Numbered from the stretch's first letter, positions 33,430 through 45,202 are shown. The stretch is DNA of 64,000 nt from Flabesymbios commensalis (GCA_964017125.1 OZ024915.1:17589273-17653272); one strand, 5' to 3'. The notes: a model not told the origin generated them from the sequence alone. Made by a program: numbers and translations.

Positions 33430-33835
33430 GCTGTTGTTGCTCTTATGGAAACAGGTAATTAATTCATGTAACCAAAATTACCCTCGAGTCGTGCTTTGTG
33501 AAACAAAGTTTTTTGGTATGAGACGACCAGACGGTTTTTGGTGGGCAAGTAGCACAAAAAGGGTTGATAGATATTATGGTTTATTAGAAGTCAAGTATCG
33601 GAAAACAAGTGTGCATATTTTCAACTGCCAACCCAATGACTTTAATACAAGGATGGAGCGACTAAAGCGTGGGGCCCTACCCTAGCCAGATAATTTTTGA
33701 CACGTGGTATTTTTTTAAAGACATGTCTTTTAGTTACTAATGCGACTGCAATCCGTTCAGCAAGAGTCAGAGTATCCCGGATATGATAGAAACAGGCACT
33801 ATACACACTTGAGATATATCTTAGCAAAAAAAAAA
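33430..33835 (-). pseudogene. L2-like LINE remnant
   Basis: Minus-strand translations give, in order, ACFYHIRD…LTLAERIAVALV, KIPRVKNYLARV and (from about 33640 down) LKICTLVFRYLTSNKP. These match the post-RT part of L2-group LINEs (CFYHIRDLRRIR…A..IA.ALV…LQRVQN.LARVV…K..TLVFK.L…P.YL) with small internal deletions. The corresponding part of the larger copy at 50793-52283 is at 51800-52150. The plus-strand frame 33428-33685 is a shadow. Confidence 0.7.
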
Positions 33836-33839
33836 TCAT

Positions 33840-34343
33840 GCAGTCTCTTTGCGAATCTGCTGGGTGTGTGGTTATCAAGAATTGGAAAGGGGAATATGGC
33901 TAATGTTTTGTCGTTGAAATTCACATCCAATTGGAAGGAATTTGGTTTTACTTGGATTGAGGTCTAGCTTGGTTTCAGTCATCCAGTTAAAGACGTCCAT
34001 GACACACCTCTAATTCCACCAAAGATTGCTGAGATGTAAATTGAGTGTCATCTGTATAAAGATGGTGACTGAAACCATAATATAACGGAGTTGGGAAGGT
34101 TAAAGAGTGAACAGCAGTGAAGGGCCCAGTACAGACCCTTGTGGTAGCAATGTAAAAGGATTAGAAGCTTAAAAAAAAGCCTATATTCCTATTTCTGTGG
34201 TCAAAACCATGACTGTGTCATTGTAGTGAAATCAACTAACTCCAGTTAGGTTTTGTGGCGGTGTAGTTGTAAAACGTATATATATTTTATTCTAAGACAA
34301 TATAAAGCATAAATATCCACACACTTAACATGGGCTTAGGTTA
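33840..34343. other. Non-coding stretch, nothing recognised
   Basis: No convincing gene or element. Confidence 0.35.
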
Positions 34344-34344
34344 T

Positions 34345-34492
34345 ATTGTATTGCATTGCATTGCATTGCATTGCATTGCATTGCATTGCATTGCATTGCA
34401 TTGCATTGCATTGCATTGCATTGCATTGCATTGCATTGCATTGCATTGTATTGTATTGTATTGTATTGTATTGTACTGTATTGTATTGTATT
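34345..34492 (+). repeat. (GCATT)n / (GTATT)n microsatellite
   Basis: About 20 perfect TTGCA pentamers, then about 8 TTGTA pentamers with one substitution. The split suggests one C-to-T change that then spread through the right part. Confidence 0.97.
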
Positions 34493-34494
34493 AA

Positions 34495-35295
34495 TTTTAC
34501 AATCACATTTCCCACGATATGGAGATGTGCGTTTCTGAAATTCAAAATGGCCGGCACGGATCAGCTTCAATTTTTTGGTTTTAGCATCACATTCCTAGCA
34601 ACATGTGGATGTGCAAGTGATCTTTTAAAGATGCTACCAAAATTCAAAATGGCCGCCACAAGTCAGCTCCAATTTTTTTTGTGGCCGCAAAACTCTAAAA
34701 CTTAACGTCAGAAATTATTTAAATTTTACAATCACATCCCCCACAATATGTAGATGTGCAGGTGATTTTCATAAGGTTTTGCTGAAAGTCAAAATGACTG
34801 CCAAGGATCAATTTCATTTTGTTTAGGTCGCAAGAACAGACTCCACTAAACCGGCCTGGTCAATTATTCTCACATGAATCTAAGGTCTAGTAATAACAGA
34901 AAGTAAATGAATATTCACATATAAATTCAGAAAGTACAAACTATCGCATAGAACCAGGTGACGTGTGATTGTTCCACATAGTATTAGTGATGTATTGTAT
35001 TTGTATTGTATATTACAGACATTTAATCACAATGACAATATAAATATGTTTAAAATATAGTACCCAGCCCATTTGGCCTTATAAGTCACTACAAAATGTA
35101 TGTAGTAAAAAAACATATGTGCCGAACGAGACAGCCAAAAACAACATAATTACACAATATTGTAAATCCCAGCAAACACCAGGATCGACCCAATGGATGA
35201 AACATAATGACGACTAGAGAGCACCACATATTAAACAAAAAGTATAATATGAAAGTTATGCGATGTCCTTGAACCTGGCCAAGTTAATATGTTCG
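34495..35295. other. Old repeat with ATGGCCGCC motifs; LINE 3' UTR
   Basis: 34500-34830 has three tandem-like segments, each with TTTACAATCACAT-type text and AAAATGGCCG-type motifs. 35030-35295 is the 3' UTR of the minus-strand LINE, including GGGCTGGGTACT on the minus strand. Confidence 0.5.
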
Positions 35296-35302
35296 GGAGT
35301 TG

Positions 35303-35779
35303 TCAAACGACTATTTTTTCAAAACATGCATAAGTATATTTTGCGAGGGCGTTGATAATTGTATGGTTTTCGCTGCGCATGATACATGTAAATTGTTCAG
35401 TTTCGGATAGAGTGTTGAAGTTTGTGATATATTTTTCGGCCTCAGAGAGAAGATCTTTTCTATCGAGTTCTAACAAATTACACTGCATCAGGAAATGAAT
35501 TTCGTTGTCAACTTGATTTGTTTGACATCGTCGGCAAATACGACTAGCTACAGGAGTTTTGGGTCTGGTATGTCTCCCCCTTTCTATCTCTAGATTATGG
35601 GAGCTGAGACGAAGCCGAGCAATCGCAGATATTAATTTTGTGTCTGTCAGATAACTTACATATGTAGCGCGTTTCGGATAGGAAGAGAAGGTGTTGTATG
35701 TTCTAAGAAGAGTAGGTGTTGTATGTTCTAAGTTTTGCCTATCGACTCTGACATGAAATTTGTTCAGCCCAGTCATCAA
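35303..35779 (-). pseudogene. LINE ORF2 C-terminal zinc-knuckle part
   Basis: The 158-codon frame includes RLRLSSHNLEIERGRHTRPK then CRRCQTNQVDNEIHFLMQC, a CxxC…C cluster with the standard VDNEIHFLMQC context. It is 5' truncated (no RT above 35790), and it belongs to the same broad group as 31913-32359. The sequence CTTGTGCTC-type RT domain is absent, so it cannot move by itself. Confidence 0.75.
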
Positions 35780-36319
35780 TGAATTTCTGGCGAATTTGCT
35801 GTCTAAATGAAAAAAAAAACAGCCTTAGCATTCAAAGTGTCATTTTATATCTTAATTTTCTTCTCCATAAACTTGTAAACATAAACATCAATGTGAGATT
35901 CACTGGATATAGTTATAATAAATATAAAGAGAAATACCTATAATATGTGTTAACTTAATTATAATAGTGCAATGAAAACAGAAATATCAACACATTTGAA
36001 TTTTACGCAAGAGTTAGCAATAAAGACGCGTGCATCCTAAACATGTAGATATAGAAAAAAATATATCAAAATTGCATTTGTTCAACTTCATTTTCTACTC
36101 CCCCGAGATGATAATGGGGACTTTTTTCGAAATTAACTTTCTTCTCAGCAGCGCACAGCAAAATGACAAAGTTTCAAAGGTGACACATATATTATAATGT
36201 TTGCTTGTTTAAGGCGCACGTATTGATAGAGCTGTAGCACGAATATTTTTATTGTTTTGACGCAAAATGGATCAGCATGTCAGAAAAAATATATTTTGAC
36301 ATCCTCATCTATGTTTCAG

Positions 36320-36536
36320 CAATGTACAGAATATGTACCAAATGTATCACATCATGTTTTTGTTGTAGTCAAAGGCAATAGCATGACACAAGAGACAAAT
36401 CATGACCTCGCTGGGAAAATACGATTTAGCCAGAGTTTGTACACTTTATCTGAAAGCGCCTATTACTTTTCAAGCCAGCCTCCTGTACTACATAGTCTGA
36501 CGAAGTATTTGGGAAATGTAGAACATGTAGAGCAAG
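36320..36536 (+). CDS. Probable internal exon of RING-finger gene
   Basis: An open stretch is bounded by an acceptor (CATCTATGTTTCAG ending at 36319) and a donor (CAAG|GTAATG at 36536/36537). It is 217 bp long and would encode about 72 residues from QCTEYVPNVSHH to GNVEHVEQ, leaving one base over. That base (G) plus the first two (AG) of the exon at 38588 make GAG, so the reading frame carries into the RING exon without a break. I do not recognise a domain: no BIR cysteine/histidine pattern is visible. A start codon further upstream, or more exons outside what I can see, would be needed. The frame remains open upstream of 36320 to ATG 36257, so a longer first exon is the alternative. Confidence 0.45.
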
Positions 36537-36922
36537 GTAATGATAATATCAATACATTTTGCGGTTGTTATATTTTTACTCCTTATTATCAGATTTCTTA
36601 TTATGGTATTTTATGCAATCTCCAAAATTGTTTTTTTCGTTAAATTTTAAACCCGATTAAATATAACAAAGCCTATATAGGCTGACAATATCAAGGTCCA
36701 TTTCGTACACCTTCGATGTACATGCTCTATTAAGCGCTGTAAACTGGTAAACCGTTTTGACTTTCTGCTAAATACACTATCTATTAAATATGATACTAGG
36801 CTTACCATGTATATAAAGTATTGTCATTTATATTCGTAGAAATGAGATGTCTAAATATATCGTGGGTCAATTTAATGTGAAGAGAATGGCCTTGTCAAAT
36901 GATATCGCAAAACACCTACTTA

Positions 36923-36960
36923 AAGCAAAGAACTTCAATATACATTGAAGTTCTTTGCTT
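36923..36960. repeat. Perfect hairpin, 17-bp stem
   Basis: AAGCAAAGAACTTCAAT, loop ATAC, then the exact reverse complement. It is probably a remnant of a palindromic MITE; a small-RNA precursor cannot be excluded from sequence. Confidence 0.8.
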
Positions 36961-37396
36961 AAAATTAGACATACCGGCTTACTCGGCAGCTCTACAAACA
37001 TTGGTTTAAAATATTTAGATCGTCCTACCATGTCAACCAGAGCACGGTATTGGATAGCTTGTGCACTTAAGAAAATAAGCTGCTAAAAGATTACTTGTCC
37101 TCTACTTCAAAACTATTATCTGATTATTGTCCTATAATTTGTCATGAATATTTATATAAAGAACTATGTAGATAAAGTTCTCTTTTTATATAATTACTGG
37201 AATATGTCATAAGAACGTTGACCATGATGCGCATGTGTGTGGGCGCACAACCTGTGATCAGCACCTACTTTAAACTAAAAAACTAGCTAATTTGCATATC
37301 AAAATTCGCGACGGCACTTTCTTACAATTCTTACAATTTGACGTAAAAACTACAATCGCTAATAATTCTCCGATCTTTCCGAGACTTCCTCAGATC

Positions 37397-37422
37397 AAGA
37401 AGAAGAAGAAGAAGAAGAAGAA
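37397..37422 (+). repeat. (AAG)n microsatellite
   Basis: Eight or nine AAG/AGA units, followed by AAATTTATTTGACC. Confidence 0.9.
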
Positions 37423-38330
37423 ATTTATTTGACCAAACATAATTAATTACAAATGAATTGAAAAATACAAATAACAGTCAGGAGACCATAGTTAAGACAA
37501 AAAATGCCGCTACCACTATGGCCACCTTTCACACATGAAAAAAATAATTTCAAGATATTCAAGTTGCAAAGGGGTCAATGATTAGGAAGAAAACGATATT
37601 GTACCAATGATTACATAATAAATATCTACAAGCGTGCAAAAATATAGATGGATTATTACAAATATATTTCAAATATATAGCAAAATGATAATGAGACGGT
37701 CGTCCCAACAAAAATGTAAACTAGCTTGTCATGATATCATAATAATAATTTGATAATATTATGTCAATACAGCTTGTGCAGAGCCAAAAGGCAGCAACTG
37801 CACACTTGTAAAGTAAGCGAATGCTGCCCTTCGGCTCAACAAGGAAGAATGAAACAAAGCACTTTATTCAGCTCCAATGGAAACAAAAGGTCGGCAGATT
37901 GACCCTTTGGTACCATCAGAGCGAAAGAGGAAATTATGAAAGAGTAAAATGAGATATGGTTAAACATGTTAAATAACAATATCAATAAAAAAAAAATCAA
38001 TTTTGATTCAACTCTGATAGATTATGCTACTTTAAGTTGCAAATCAGTTTAGTTGTATATCTAATTTGGCATAAACCCTCTGTAGTCGCTCATATGTATC
38101 CGGCCTTCATGAAAGGTTTTGCAGATTATTCTCACACTGATAACCTTATATGTTTGACAATTGGCTGATTTAAGTATTCTAGATGACAATCATATTATTA
38201 TATTAAGAATACGTAAGCGCTCTGCAGAGGCAATTAATGATCTGATCTTCGTCAAATTTTCTAAGATTATTTTATAATAATTGTGCGCATATGATATTGG
38301 CTCCCAAAAGATTTACCATGTATATGTTAA

Positions 38331-38540
38331 TGAAATGAAATTAAATAAATAGGGTTTGAGGCCATCTTTGTGCATGTAGGCTAAACTGGGTCAGGGGAAC
38401 CTCTTAAGGATGGTGAGATGAATGAGATGACACTGCCCTCCAAACTCATAAATCTAAATTCGAGCCTTAGCGGTCTGAAGTCGAGCACCCTACCTCTCGG
38501 TCACGGAGTCTCCCCACAATATTGAACCATTATGTTTATA
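38331..38540 (-). mobile_element. Decayed two-module SINE, 5' truncated
   Basis: Keeps the 3' part and the second tRNA-like module (TCTCGGTCACGGAG) but lacks the first module. Several substitutions relative to the copy at 48568. Confidence 0.75.
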
Positions 38541-38587
38541 GAAGTATGTCCAATTCAATTGCTACCTTCTGATCTGATGTGTTACAG

Positions 38588-38790
38588 AGCAGAGCTTTGC
38601 TGAGCTGAGAAGAGAAAATGTGTTGCTGAGATCACGGTTGATATGTCAGTTTTGTGGAGTGATCCAGACTAGCATCCTATCAATGGATTGTCATCACCTG
38701 GTCAGCTGCCAGGAGTGTCTGCCTCACGTCACAGAATGTCCAGTTTGTGGTATACATATCATTAAGACAATGAGGATTCGTAGGTGTTAG
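38588..38790 (+). CDS. IAP-type RING finger, terminal exon
   Basis: After the acceptor CTGATGTGTTACAG the frame encodes 66 residues and a stop. SFAELRRENVLLRSRLI is a short charged helix of the sort that precedes IAP RINGs. Then comes a C3HC4 RING, CQFCGVIQTSILSMDC, H-H, LVSC, QEC, LPHVTEC, PVC. The spacing is C-x2-C-x11-C-x1-H-x3-C-x2-C-x6-C-x2-C, exactly that of BIRC/IAP and related C-terminal RINGs. The tail is GIHIIKTMRIRRC, comparable with the IKGTVRTFLS tail of IAPs. Such RINGs recruit E2 enzymes and act as ubiquitin ligases. AATAAA follows 22 bp after the stop. The exon joins in phase to 36320-36536. A BIR domain is not visible in the window, so it may be a BIR-less RING protein, a partial gene or a retained fragment. 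The alternative is another IAP-like-RING family (e.g. MYLIP, LRSAM1, MIB types). Confidence 0.82.
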
Positions 38791-38811
38791 GGTGACATAG
38801 ACTACCAATGG

Positions 38812-38817
38812 AATAAA
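38812..38817 (+). promoter_or_regulatory. Putative polyadenylation signal AATAAA
   Basis: Lies 22 bp past the RING exon stop, closer than average but usable. Confidence 0.45.
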
Positions 38818-38853
38818 AGACAAGTGATGTGCCCTACTCCGATTCAACACAGA

Positions 38854-38927
38854 GCGGGGACATACTTTAGACGTTAGAATCTGACGTCATTAGACGTCAG
38901 AATTGGACGTCTAAAGTCGATCCCCGC
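38854..38927. mobile_element. Palindromic MITE, GCGGGGA ends
   Basis: GCGGGGACATACTTTAGACGT mirrors ACGTCTAAAGTCGATCCCCGC around a TGACGTCATTAGACGTCA centre. A related half is seen near 56584 (GTGCGGGGACCGG, ACGTCAGAATCTG). Confidence 0.7.
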
Positions 38928-38929
38928 AC

Positions 38930-39870
38930 TTAAACAGTAAAACCTTTATAATGGTCTTAAACTCGTAACATAGGTATTCAAATGAAGCACAAAGAGCTAG
39001 CTAAAACATTTATTATGATTTTAAATTGAAATAACCCTTTAGTCTCCATAGTTTATACAAAATACATTCCGCGCTGTAAGGGTGGAGTAACAGCTGACTG
39101 ACGGGGAGTGGCTGCTTCAGTCATTGATATAATATGTCGTCAATTCAAGCAGTAGGGTACAAAACTACGTTACATCGTCAACCACGCAAGACAGAATTAA
39201 AACCGTGCCAAAAGTTAGAAGATAATATGTTATGTATCAAACATTGCATGCCTGTTATGATTGTATGACGGAGGTATCAAAATCAAATCTACAGAGGGAA
39301 ATGTTAATAAATAAATTTACCAAAATGTGGAATTTACAATGTGATATTATAACACCAGATAATCTCATAATTAATTGAATACTGTTGTTATTATTATGAT
39401 TATAACTTTGTAATTTGCTTTGTTTACAAATGTTGTTTTCATTGTTTGTTAAGAAGCCTACTTGGCATGTTGTTTTTTATATTATATATTTGTGTGAAGA
39501 GGGTCGTTGCAGTAAAGGAGTAACATCGTTCCGAGCAGATCATTATAATAAGACGAATATCCCCATACATAACAAATTCAAGATGTTTTGCTGTTATCAT
39601 TATCGGCAATGAGCGATGTGCCAGATTTCAGTTTAGCATTTCTTCCCTCCAAAATTGTCACTACTCAAAACAAATGTTACTGGGTTCAGTGCCTTGTAAG
39701 TTTATCTATTCTACATAATTGTTTTAACTAAAACGCAAATACTACAGTGAAAAACATTATATATTATAAAGTGTTTTAAATGGATAACATAGACTATATT
39801 GTAAACGTAACAGAATTGTATGTGCAGAATATGTTTACAGTATAGACATATTGTATGGGATTATTACCTA
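38930..39870. other. Non-coding stretch, nothing recognised
   Basis: No gene or repeat recognised. Confidence 0.35.
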
Positions 39871-39875
39871 AACTT

Positions 39876-39975
39876 AACTTGTCTTATACCACCTGATGCC
39901 ACTTGTCTTATACCACCTGATGCCACTTGTCGTATACCACCTGATGCCACTTGTCTCACTCATACCACTTCATGT
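39876..39975 (+). repeat. 24-bp tandem repeat, about 3.5 units
   Basis: Units of CTTATACCACCTGATGCCAC followed by TTGT. The frame CLIPPDAT across it is a product of the 24-bp period. Confidence 0.9.
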
Positions 39976-40765
39976 CACCATTTTCATCTAAGGTGTATTC
40001 GTATCAGCCAACATATACACATTTTGTGTTCATCGTTTATGAATTCACGCTCTCAGTTTAGGAATCCGCGTTCGTGTCTGCTTACATACATATACGAATA
40101 CGGTAAAATCCCTTTTATGATCTGCTGGTGGATTTCGTGATCGACATTATGTTTTTATGTCCTTGTATATGTGAGCAGCCAAACCAAAAAACGTAAGAGG
40201 GATTATAGCTGCGTTTGTATTACTATATACATGTATTTCATGATAATTGCGCCTTTATTCTAGTTATAGTTTATATGTATTCACCAGGTGGCGTTTTATG
40301 TATCTTGTTATGCAAGCCGATATTTAGTTTTTATAAATCTGAGATGCCGAATTACGTGCGCGCTTGTGGAATATCTGTGATGAATTTCGTATTATGCATT
40401 AACTTTTACATAATTAAGCTGTTTAAGTTAATACTGATTTATATTTGATTATGTGTTTCCGCTGGCGGTATCACATTGTTACAAACCTTTAATATGCATT
40501 TTCATACATAATACAAATAAAACTGTATGATGTACTGTATATTTTTCAAATCTGAATAAAAAAATCAAAACTGAAATACTTTGACCGTGTCTAATTGCAC
40601 CAGCCACCTTTGACAGATTTAATAATTTGGGGAATCGAAGTGAACTATTTGAACAAATCCAACTCTTGTCATGCCTATCACATTAATATTGTTCCGTATC
40701 TGGCTCCTCGTGTTGTAGAATAGAGATGAAATACATTATTCAACATTATTCAGATAGTCTCCCCT

Positions 40766-41000
40766 TTAACCCTTTCAGTGCTACTGGTAGCTTCAGTCCT
40801 TTTAATAAAATTTGTATTACCCCTTTCAGTTGTTTTCAATCCGTTTTATTGGCCGATTAAATCACTGTCATTGGGAGTGAAATGCAAATTAAACAGATAT
40901 GAGTAATTTTCAACCACTTGAGGTTGTGGATCGCGGTAGCGAGACACAACTTCACGTGGTAGAAAATTTAAATAAATTAACTCAGCAGGATAATGGTTAA
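40766..41000. mobile_element. MITE with TTAACCCTT ends, copy 2
   Basis: Same length (235 bp) and internal hairpin (CACTTGAGGTTGTGGATCGC … CACAACTTCACGTGG) as 7143-7377. Left end TTAACCCTTTCAGTGCTACTG, right end CAGCAGGATAATGGTTAA. Confidence 0.75.
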
Positions 41001-41267
41001 TATTAGAGGTTGTATCTATCACTGAATTCAATGGAATTCAATACACTAATGGTATGATTGTTCCATAAGTAGTTAAGCCACGATCCAGCTCAGAACTAAT
41101 TAACGCGTGTTTTTTTAAAATTCCTAGTAATATTTTTTCCCACCAAACCCAATTAATTTTAATGGTACCTGCCTAAGTTTGCAAAAAGTTGCTGCATTTA
41201 TCCCTAAAATATCTATACCATAATTGAATAATGCAATAATAATAATTTCAGTGATTTCCTTAACAGT

Positions 41268-41566
41268 TTAAAGAGACTGGCCTAGGCTAAAATCATAAAA
41301 AAATCGGTGATTTGATTTTGGCTTCTTAATATGACCATATGATGTAAGCATGTCCATTGACTAGAACTGCAAAAGTTTTTTTAATTTTTCTGCTGCGTAT
41401 TCACCAGTTAGGCTAAATATAGAGACGAAGTTCCCGTATTTCTTATTTTTGACATGGTTATCCATAATTAGAGTCTATGGACATGTTCACATTATATGGT
41501 CATATTAAGAAGCCAAAATAAAACCACCGATTTTTTTATGATTTTAGCCTGGGCCAGTCCCTTTAA
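41268..41566. mobile_element. TTAAAGGGACTGG MITE, intact copy
   Basis: The ends are ~95-bp inverted repeats: TTAAAGAGACTGGCCTAGGC … GACCATATGATGTAAGCATG, mirrored at the right as CATGTTCACATTATATGGTC … GCCTGGGCCAGTCCCTTTAA. It is 299 bp, without coding capacity and flanked by TTAA, as in piggyBac-type insertions. Confidence 0.85.
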
Positions 41567-41711
41567 CCAGTTCACACACTTGCTCTTCTTTTATACCCGT
41601 GTACTACTCCACCTATTCTGGACGTTGCCGATTTATAGAGTTTTGTAGATACAATTACTGGTAATCTCAGGGTCTGTAACCTCCACAGTGGCAAAATCGA
41701 TGAGCTCTGAC

Positions 41712-44700
41712 ACAAAAATTATAACAAAAGGTTTCTCAACGGTTTTCCATCCTACTGGGTATAGTGAATGATCCAAAAAAGTCTAACAAAATCTGACCCA
41801 TAAAAGTCCGAAAATCCAAGATGGCCGCTATTGGCCGTAAAAATCGTTAAAAACCATCCTAAGTTGCCTAAACTTTTACAATTAAAACATTATTCTTGTT
41901 TACGATACATGTTTTTGAGAGTTGGGGAGCTCATTATTTACCATAACATTTTGGCAGTGTAAAAAATCTAAGATGTCGGTGGGGCTAGGGGACAGAATCC
42001 AAGGTCAAAGGACTGTAAAAGATATCATTTTAATGGCAAAACGTCAATTTTAAGGTCGAGTGACCAAAATATGATTTTTAATAAGTAATACCAAGTGTAA
42101 TTCTTATTTTTCGTGTATAAAGACCTAGTGTAACCGACCTAGCCTAGCCTACTAGAAGATTTCATTTCTAGCGGGTCGATTTATGCAAACATCCACTAGA
42201 ACCCCCAAATCATAATAACAAAATATTTTCCAGTGGCTATGTCACCTATGAGATGTACTTAATAATAGTAGGAAAAAAGGCGATCAAAATCTGACTACCG
42301 GAAAGGTGTTAAATCCAAGATGGCCGCCAATGTCTAGAAGAAGGAAATTGCTATGAAAGATGTAATGTATAACTGCTGTTCTATGTCTACTCTATTTATT
42401 AAGTGTCGTAATATTCACTGGCACAATGTCATGATATCCGGATTAGGGCTTATAACCATACAACAAGCTGCATGTTTTGTATAGTGATGTAGGTATAACT
42501 TGTACAAAGTTCTTGGATATAGGCCTGAAGCAGTTATTCCGACCTTTTGAACGTAATTTGCTCGAATATTACTGACACATCACAAAAAACAGCAGTATTG
42601 GTCCATATTGTGGATATTAACTTGATGATATTTTTTAAACGCAATATGTTTGTCTTTCTCAAATATATATTTTTTAGACATATATGCCACAGTTGTTATG
42701 GGAACAAGGCCGAATATCCATTGACCAGGAGTTATATCATAAAAAAACAGTGAAATTCAAGGGATACATTTACATTGTGTTTACATAATTTATTTTAATT
42801 TAGTTTTTTTATCAAGTTAAAACATGTGTTTACACTTTTCCACCACCACTCTCCGGACATAAAAAGTAACCTTAAATGCTAAGCTATTGGTGTGCGCCCC
42901 CACCCCTCTAAATTTCCGGGGAGGTAAAAAACATCTATGCCACAAATTAGACAACGCACAATATCTCCTTCAGGTGTAATTTTGACTGGATAATCTAATT
43001 CTGGTAGGTCGTTAATGAATAAGTATACTCAATGTGAAAAAATTAATTTAACTTTATGAAAACGTCATTTTTAACAAGGAATTGAAGAGGCTTAATAGGA
43101 CGATGAAGAGGCGTTTGACAGCGACGTGAAGGCATGACGACGAAGAGGCGTTGAAAAGGGCAAAAGAAAAAGCGTTAAAGGTCGATGAATAGGTTAAAAA
43201 GCATTAGAGAGGCGTTAAAAGGCGACATAGAGGCGAAAAAGGGCAATGTGGAGGAGTGAAGGACGACGAAAAGGCGTTGAAGTGCGACTGATGTGTTAAA
43301 AGGTGTATTAAAAGGCATTAAAAGGCGACGAGGAAGCATTAAATGGCGATGTGAAGGCGTGCAAGGGCGACAAGGAAGTGTTAAAGGGTGATGCAGATGC
43401 GTTAAATGGTGATGGGAAAGCGTTAAAGAGTCTTGAAGAAACGTTAAAAGGCAAGCGACTAAGATTCGTTCACGTATGACGGGATGCATTACTGGTGCCA
43501 GCGAGGCATTAAAGGACAACCAGGAAGCGTTGAATGACGATGGAAAAGCATTAAAGGGCATTGGGGTGACGTTAGAGGGCGATTAAGAGGTGTTAAAGGG
43601 CGTTAGAGGCCGATGCATAAAGGGCAACGAAAAGATGTTAAAGTGAGCTGTGTTGGCGTTAAAAGGTGACAGGTAGGAAATAAGGCGCGATGTATAGGTG
43701 CTAAAGGTCGACGAGGAAGCGTCTAAGGCCATCACAGAGGCATTGAAGGGCGACCAAGAGGCATTTGAGGGCAACAGAGAGACGTTAAAAGGCAACGTGG
43801 GGGCTTTAAGAACGACGACGCGGTGCTAAAGCGCGACAACAAGGCGTTAAAAGGCGACGGGAAGGTGTTAAATAGTATGCCCTAAAATGCGTTAAAATGC
43901 GATGGGGAGGCGTAATAATGCAATGAGTAAGTGTTAAAGGATGACGAAGAGGTGCTAAATGGCGATGGGAAAGTGTGGAAGGGTGATTGGGAGACCTTAG
44001 AGAAAATCTGGGGGCGTTCAAGAGCGATCATAAAGCGTTGAAGGACGACGGGAAGGCGTTAAAGGAGATTTTATCGATTTAAAACTAGATATTTATATTT
44101 GTTATAAGTAATATTGTCAGGAATTTGACCTTAATTTGACCTTAAAATTGACCTTGAAGGTCACCTTGAATCACAAACATAATACCATATAATGACTTAC
44201 CAGTCAAAATCACATGAAAATGAGGTATCATACATGTTCTTAGCTTTATCTGGTAAAAATCATATTTTCGATTACTTGACCTGGAAGTTGACCTATTAAC
44301 ATTGAAGATGACTTTGGATCATGAAAGTAAAATAAGGAATGGGTTTTCCAGTCAAAATTACACAAAAAAAAGTTATTACACTTATTCCTACTTTTATTTG
44401 TTGAAAAATCTTATTTTACCTTTAAATTGACCTTTGACCTTGGATTCTGCCCCCTAGCCCCTCCGCCATCTTAGATTTTTAACACTGCCAGAATGTTTTT
44501 GTAACTAATGAGCTTCCCAACTCTTAAAAACATGGATTATCAACAAGAATCTTGGTTTAATTGTAAAATTAGGATGGTTTTACCGATTTTCACGGCCAAT
44601 GGCGGCCATCTTAAATTTTCGGACTTTTATGGGTCAGATTTTGGTTGACTTTTTTTGGTCATTCACTATATCCAGTAGGATATAAAACCGTTGAGAAACC

Positions 44701-44720
44701 TTTTGTTATAATTTTTTTGG
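41712..44720. mobile_element. 3-kb foldback element with minisatellite core
   Basis: Terminal inverted repeats of ~300 bp: left 41714-42015 and right 44420-44718. Both include TTATAACAAAAGGTTTCTCAACGG-type ends, GACCCATAAAAGTCCGAAAA-type text, AAGATGGCCGC(C) and GACAGAATCCAAGGTCAAAGG-type text. Weaker inverted matches continue inward (GGTGTAATTTTGACTGGA near 42973 against its complement near 44350). The centre is the 21-bp array at 43082-44062. No transposase was seen. Confidence 0.75.
43082..44062. repeat. 21-bp minisatellite, degenerate
   Basis: Roughly 45 units like GCGTTAAAAGGCGACGAGGAA, many substitutions and some length changes. Because 21 is a multiple of 3, frames on the minus strand show a 7-residue period (LTLSHHH, LTHLHHP, LTLPCRP). 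These frames have several stops and no known domain; I treat them as non-coding. Confidence 0.85.
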
Positions 44721-44971
44721 GGGTTTGAGTGGTTATTTACATATATCTACCCGTCTAACACAATCGAAATGCGATCTGACTTGCTGAGATGCTCGAAACT
44801 GCTTTGATAGTATATGGGTGCCAATATCGCTAGTTTTCAGTTTGCTTGACCCCAAAAAATAGCAAAGGTCAGAAATGTTTATGTGCTAGAGAATATATCT
44901 GTAACATTATTAGTGCGGATGTAGACGTTTCATGTGGCAGCACTGTAGCCTACTAATTTAAAAGGGAAATG

Positions 44972-45202
44972 TTAACCTTTTCACTACCATACATGACGGA
45001 AATTTCCGTCGTCATTCGTCAATGAACATAACCATAAAATGACACAAATTTTCGTCAAATATATACTACATTTATGTATTTTTTGTCATTTGAAGCTGGA
45101 AATTGCGTTAGCAATTCCAGCTTCAAATGACGAAAAATAGAACTCCTACACTAGTATATCTGGATCCTGGCATGCATCCCGGCCTGGAAGTCAAAGGGTT
45201 AA
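44972..45202. mobile_element. MITE with TTAACC ends and long internal hairpin
   Basis: TTAACCTTTTCACTACC at the left, GGAAGTCAAAGGGTTAA at the right. The internal hairpin GTCATTTGAAGCTGGAAATTG / CAATTCCAGCTTCAAATGAC is at about 45087-45131. Similar design to 56034-56327. Confidence 0.7.

Larger units (their letters stand above)
36537..38587 (+). other. Probable intron, with repeats
   Basis: The 2051-bp interval has GT at its start and a CTGATGTGTTACAG end. It holds a 17-bp-stem hairpin (36923-36960), an AAG microsatellite (37397-37422), a short MITE-like hairpin near 37775-37845 and a decayed SINE (38331-38540). Confidence 0.4.

Noticed and set aside
33428-33685. Plus-strand frame with GLLEVKY, at first taken for a YqaJ-like nuclease
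   Set aside because: The minus strand matches an L2-type LINE (LKICTLVFRYLTSNKP, ACFYHIRD), which explains the region better.
34325-34570. Frames of HCIAL and CNAMQ repeats
   Set aside because: Translation of the GCATT microsatellite.
43175-44021. Proline/histidine-rich minus-strand frames with 7-residue period
   Set aside because: Product of the 21-bp minisatellite; broken into pieces and lacking any domain.
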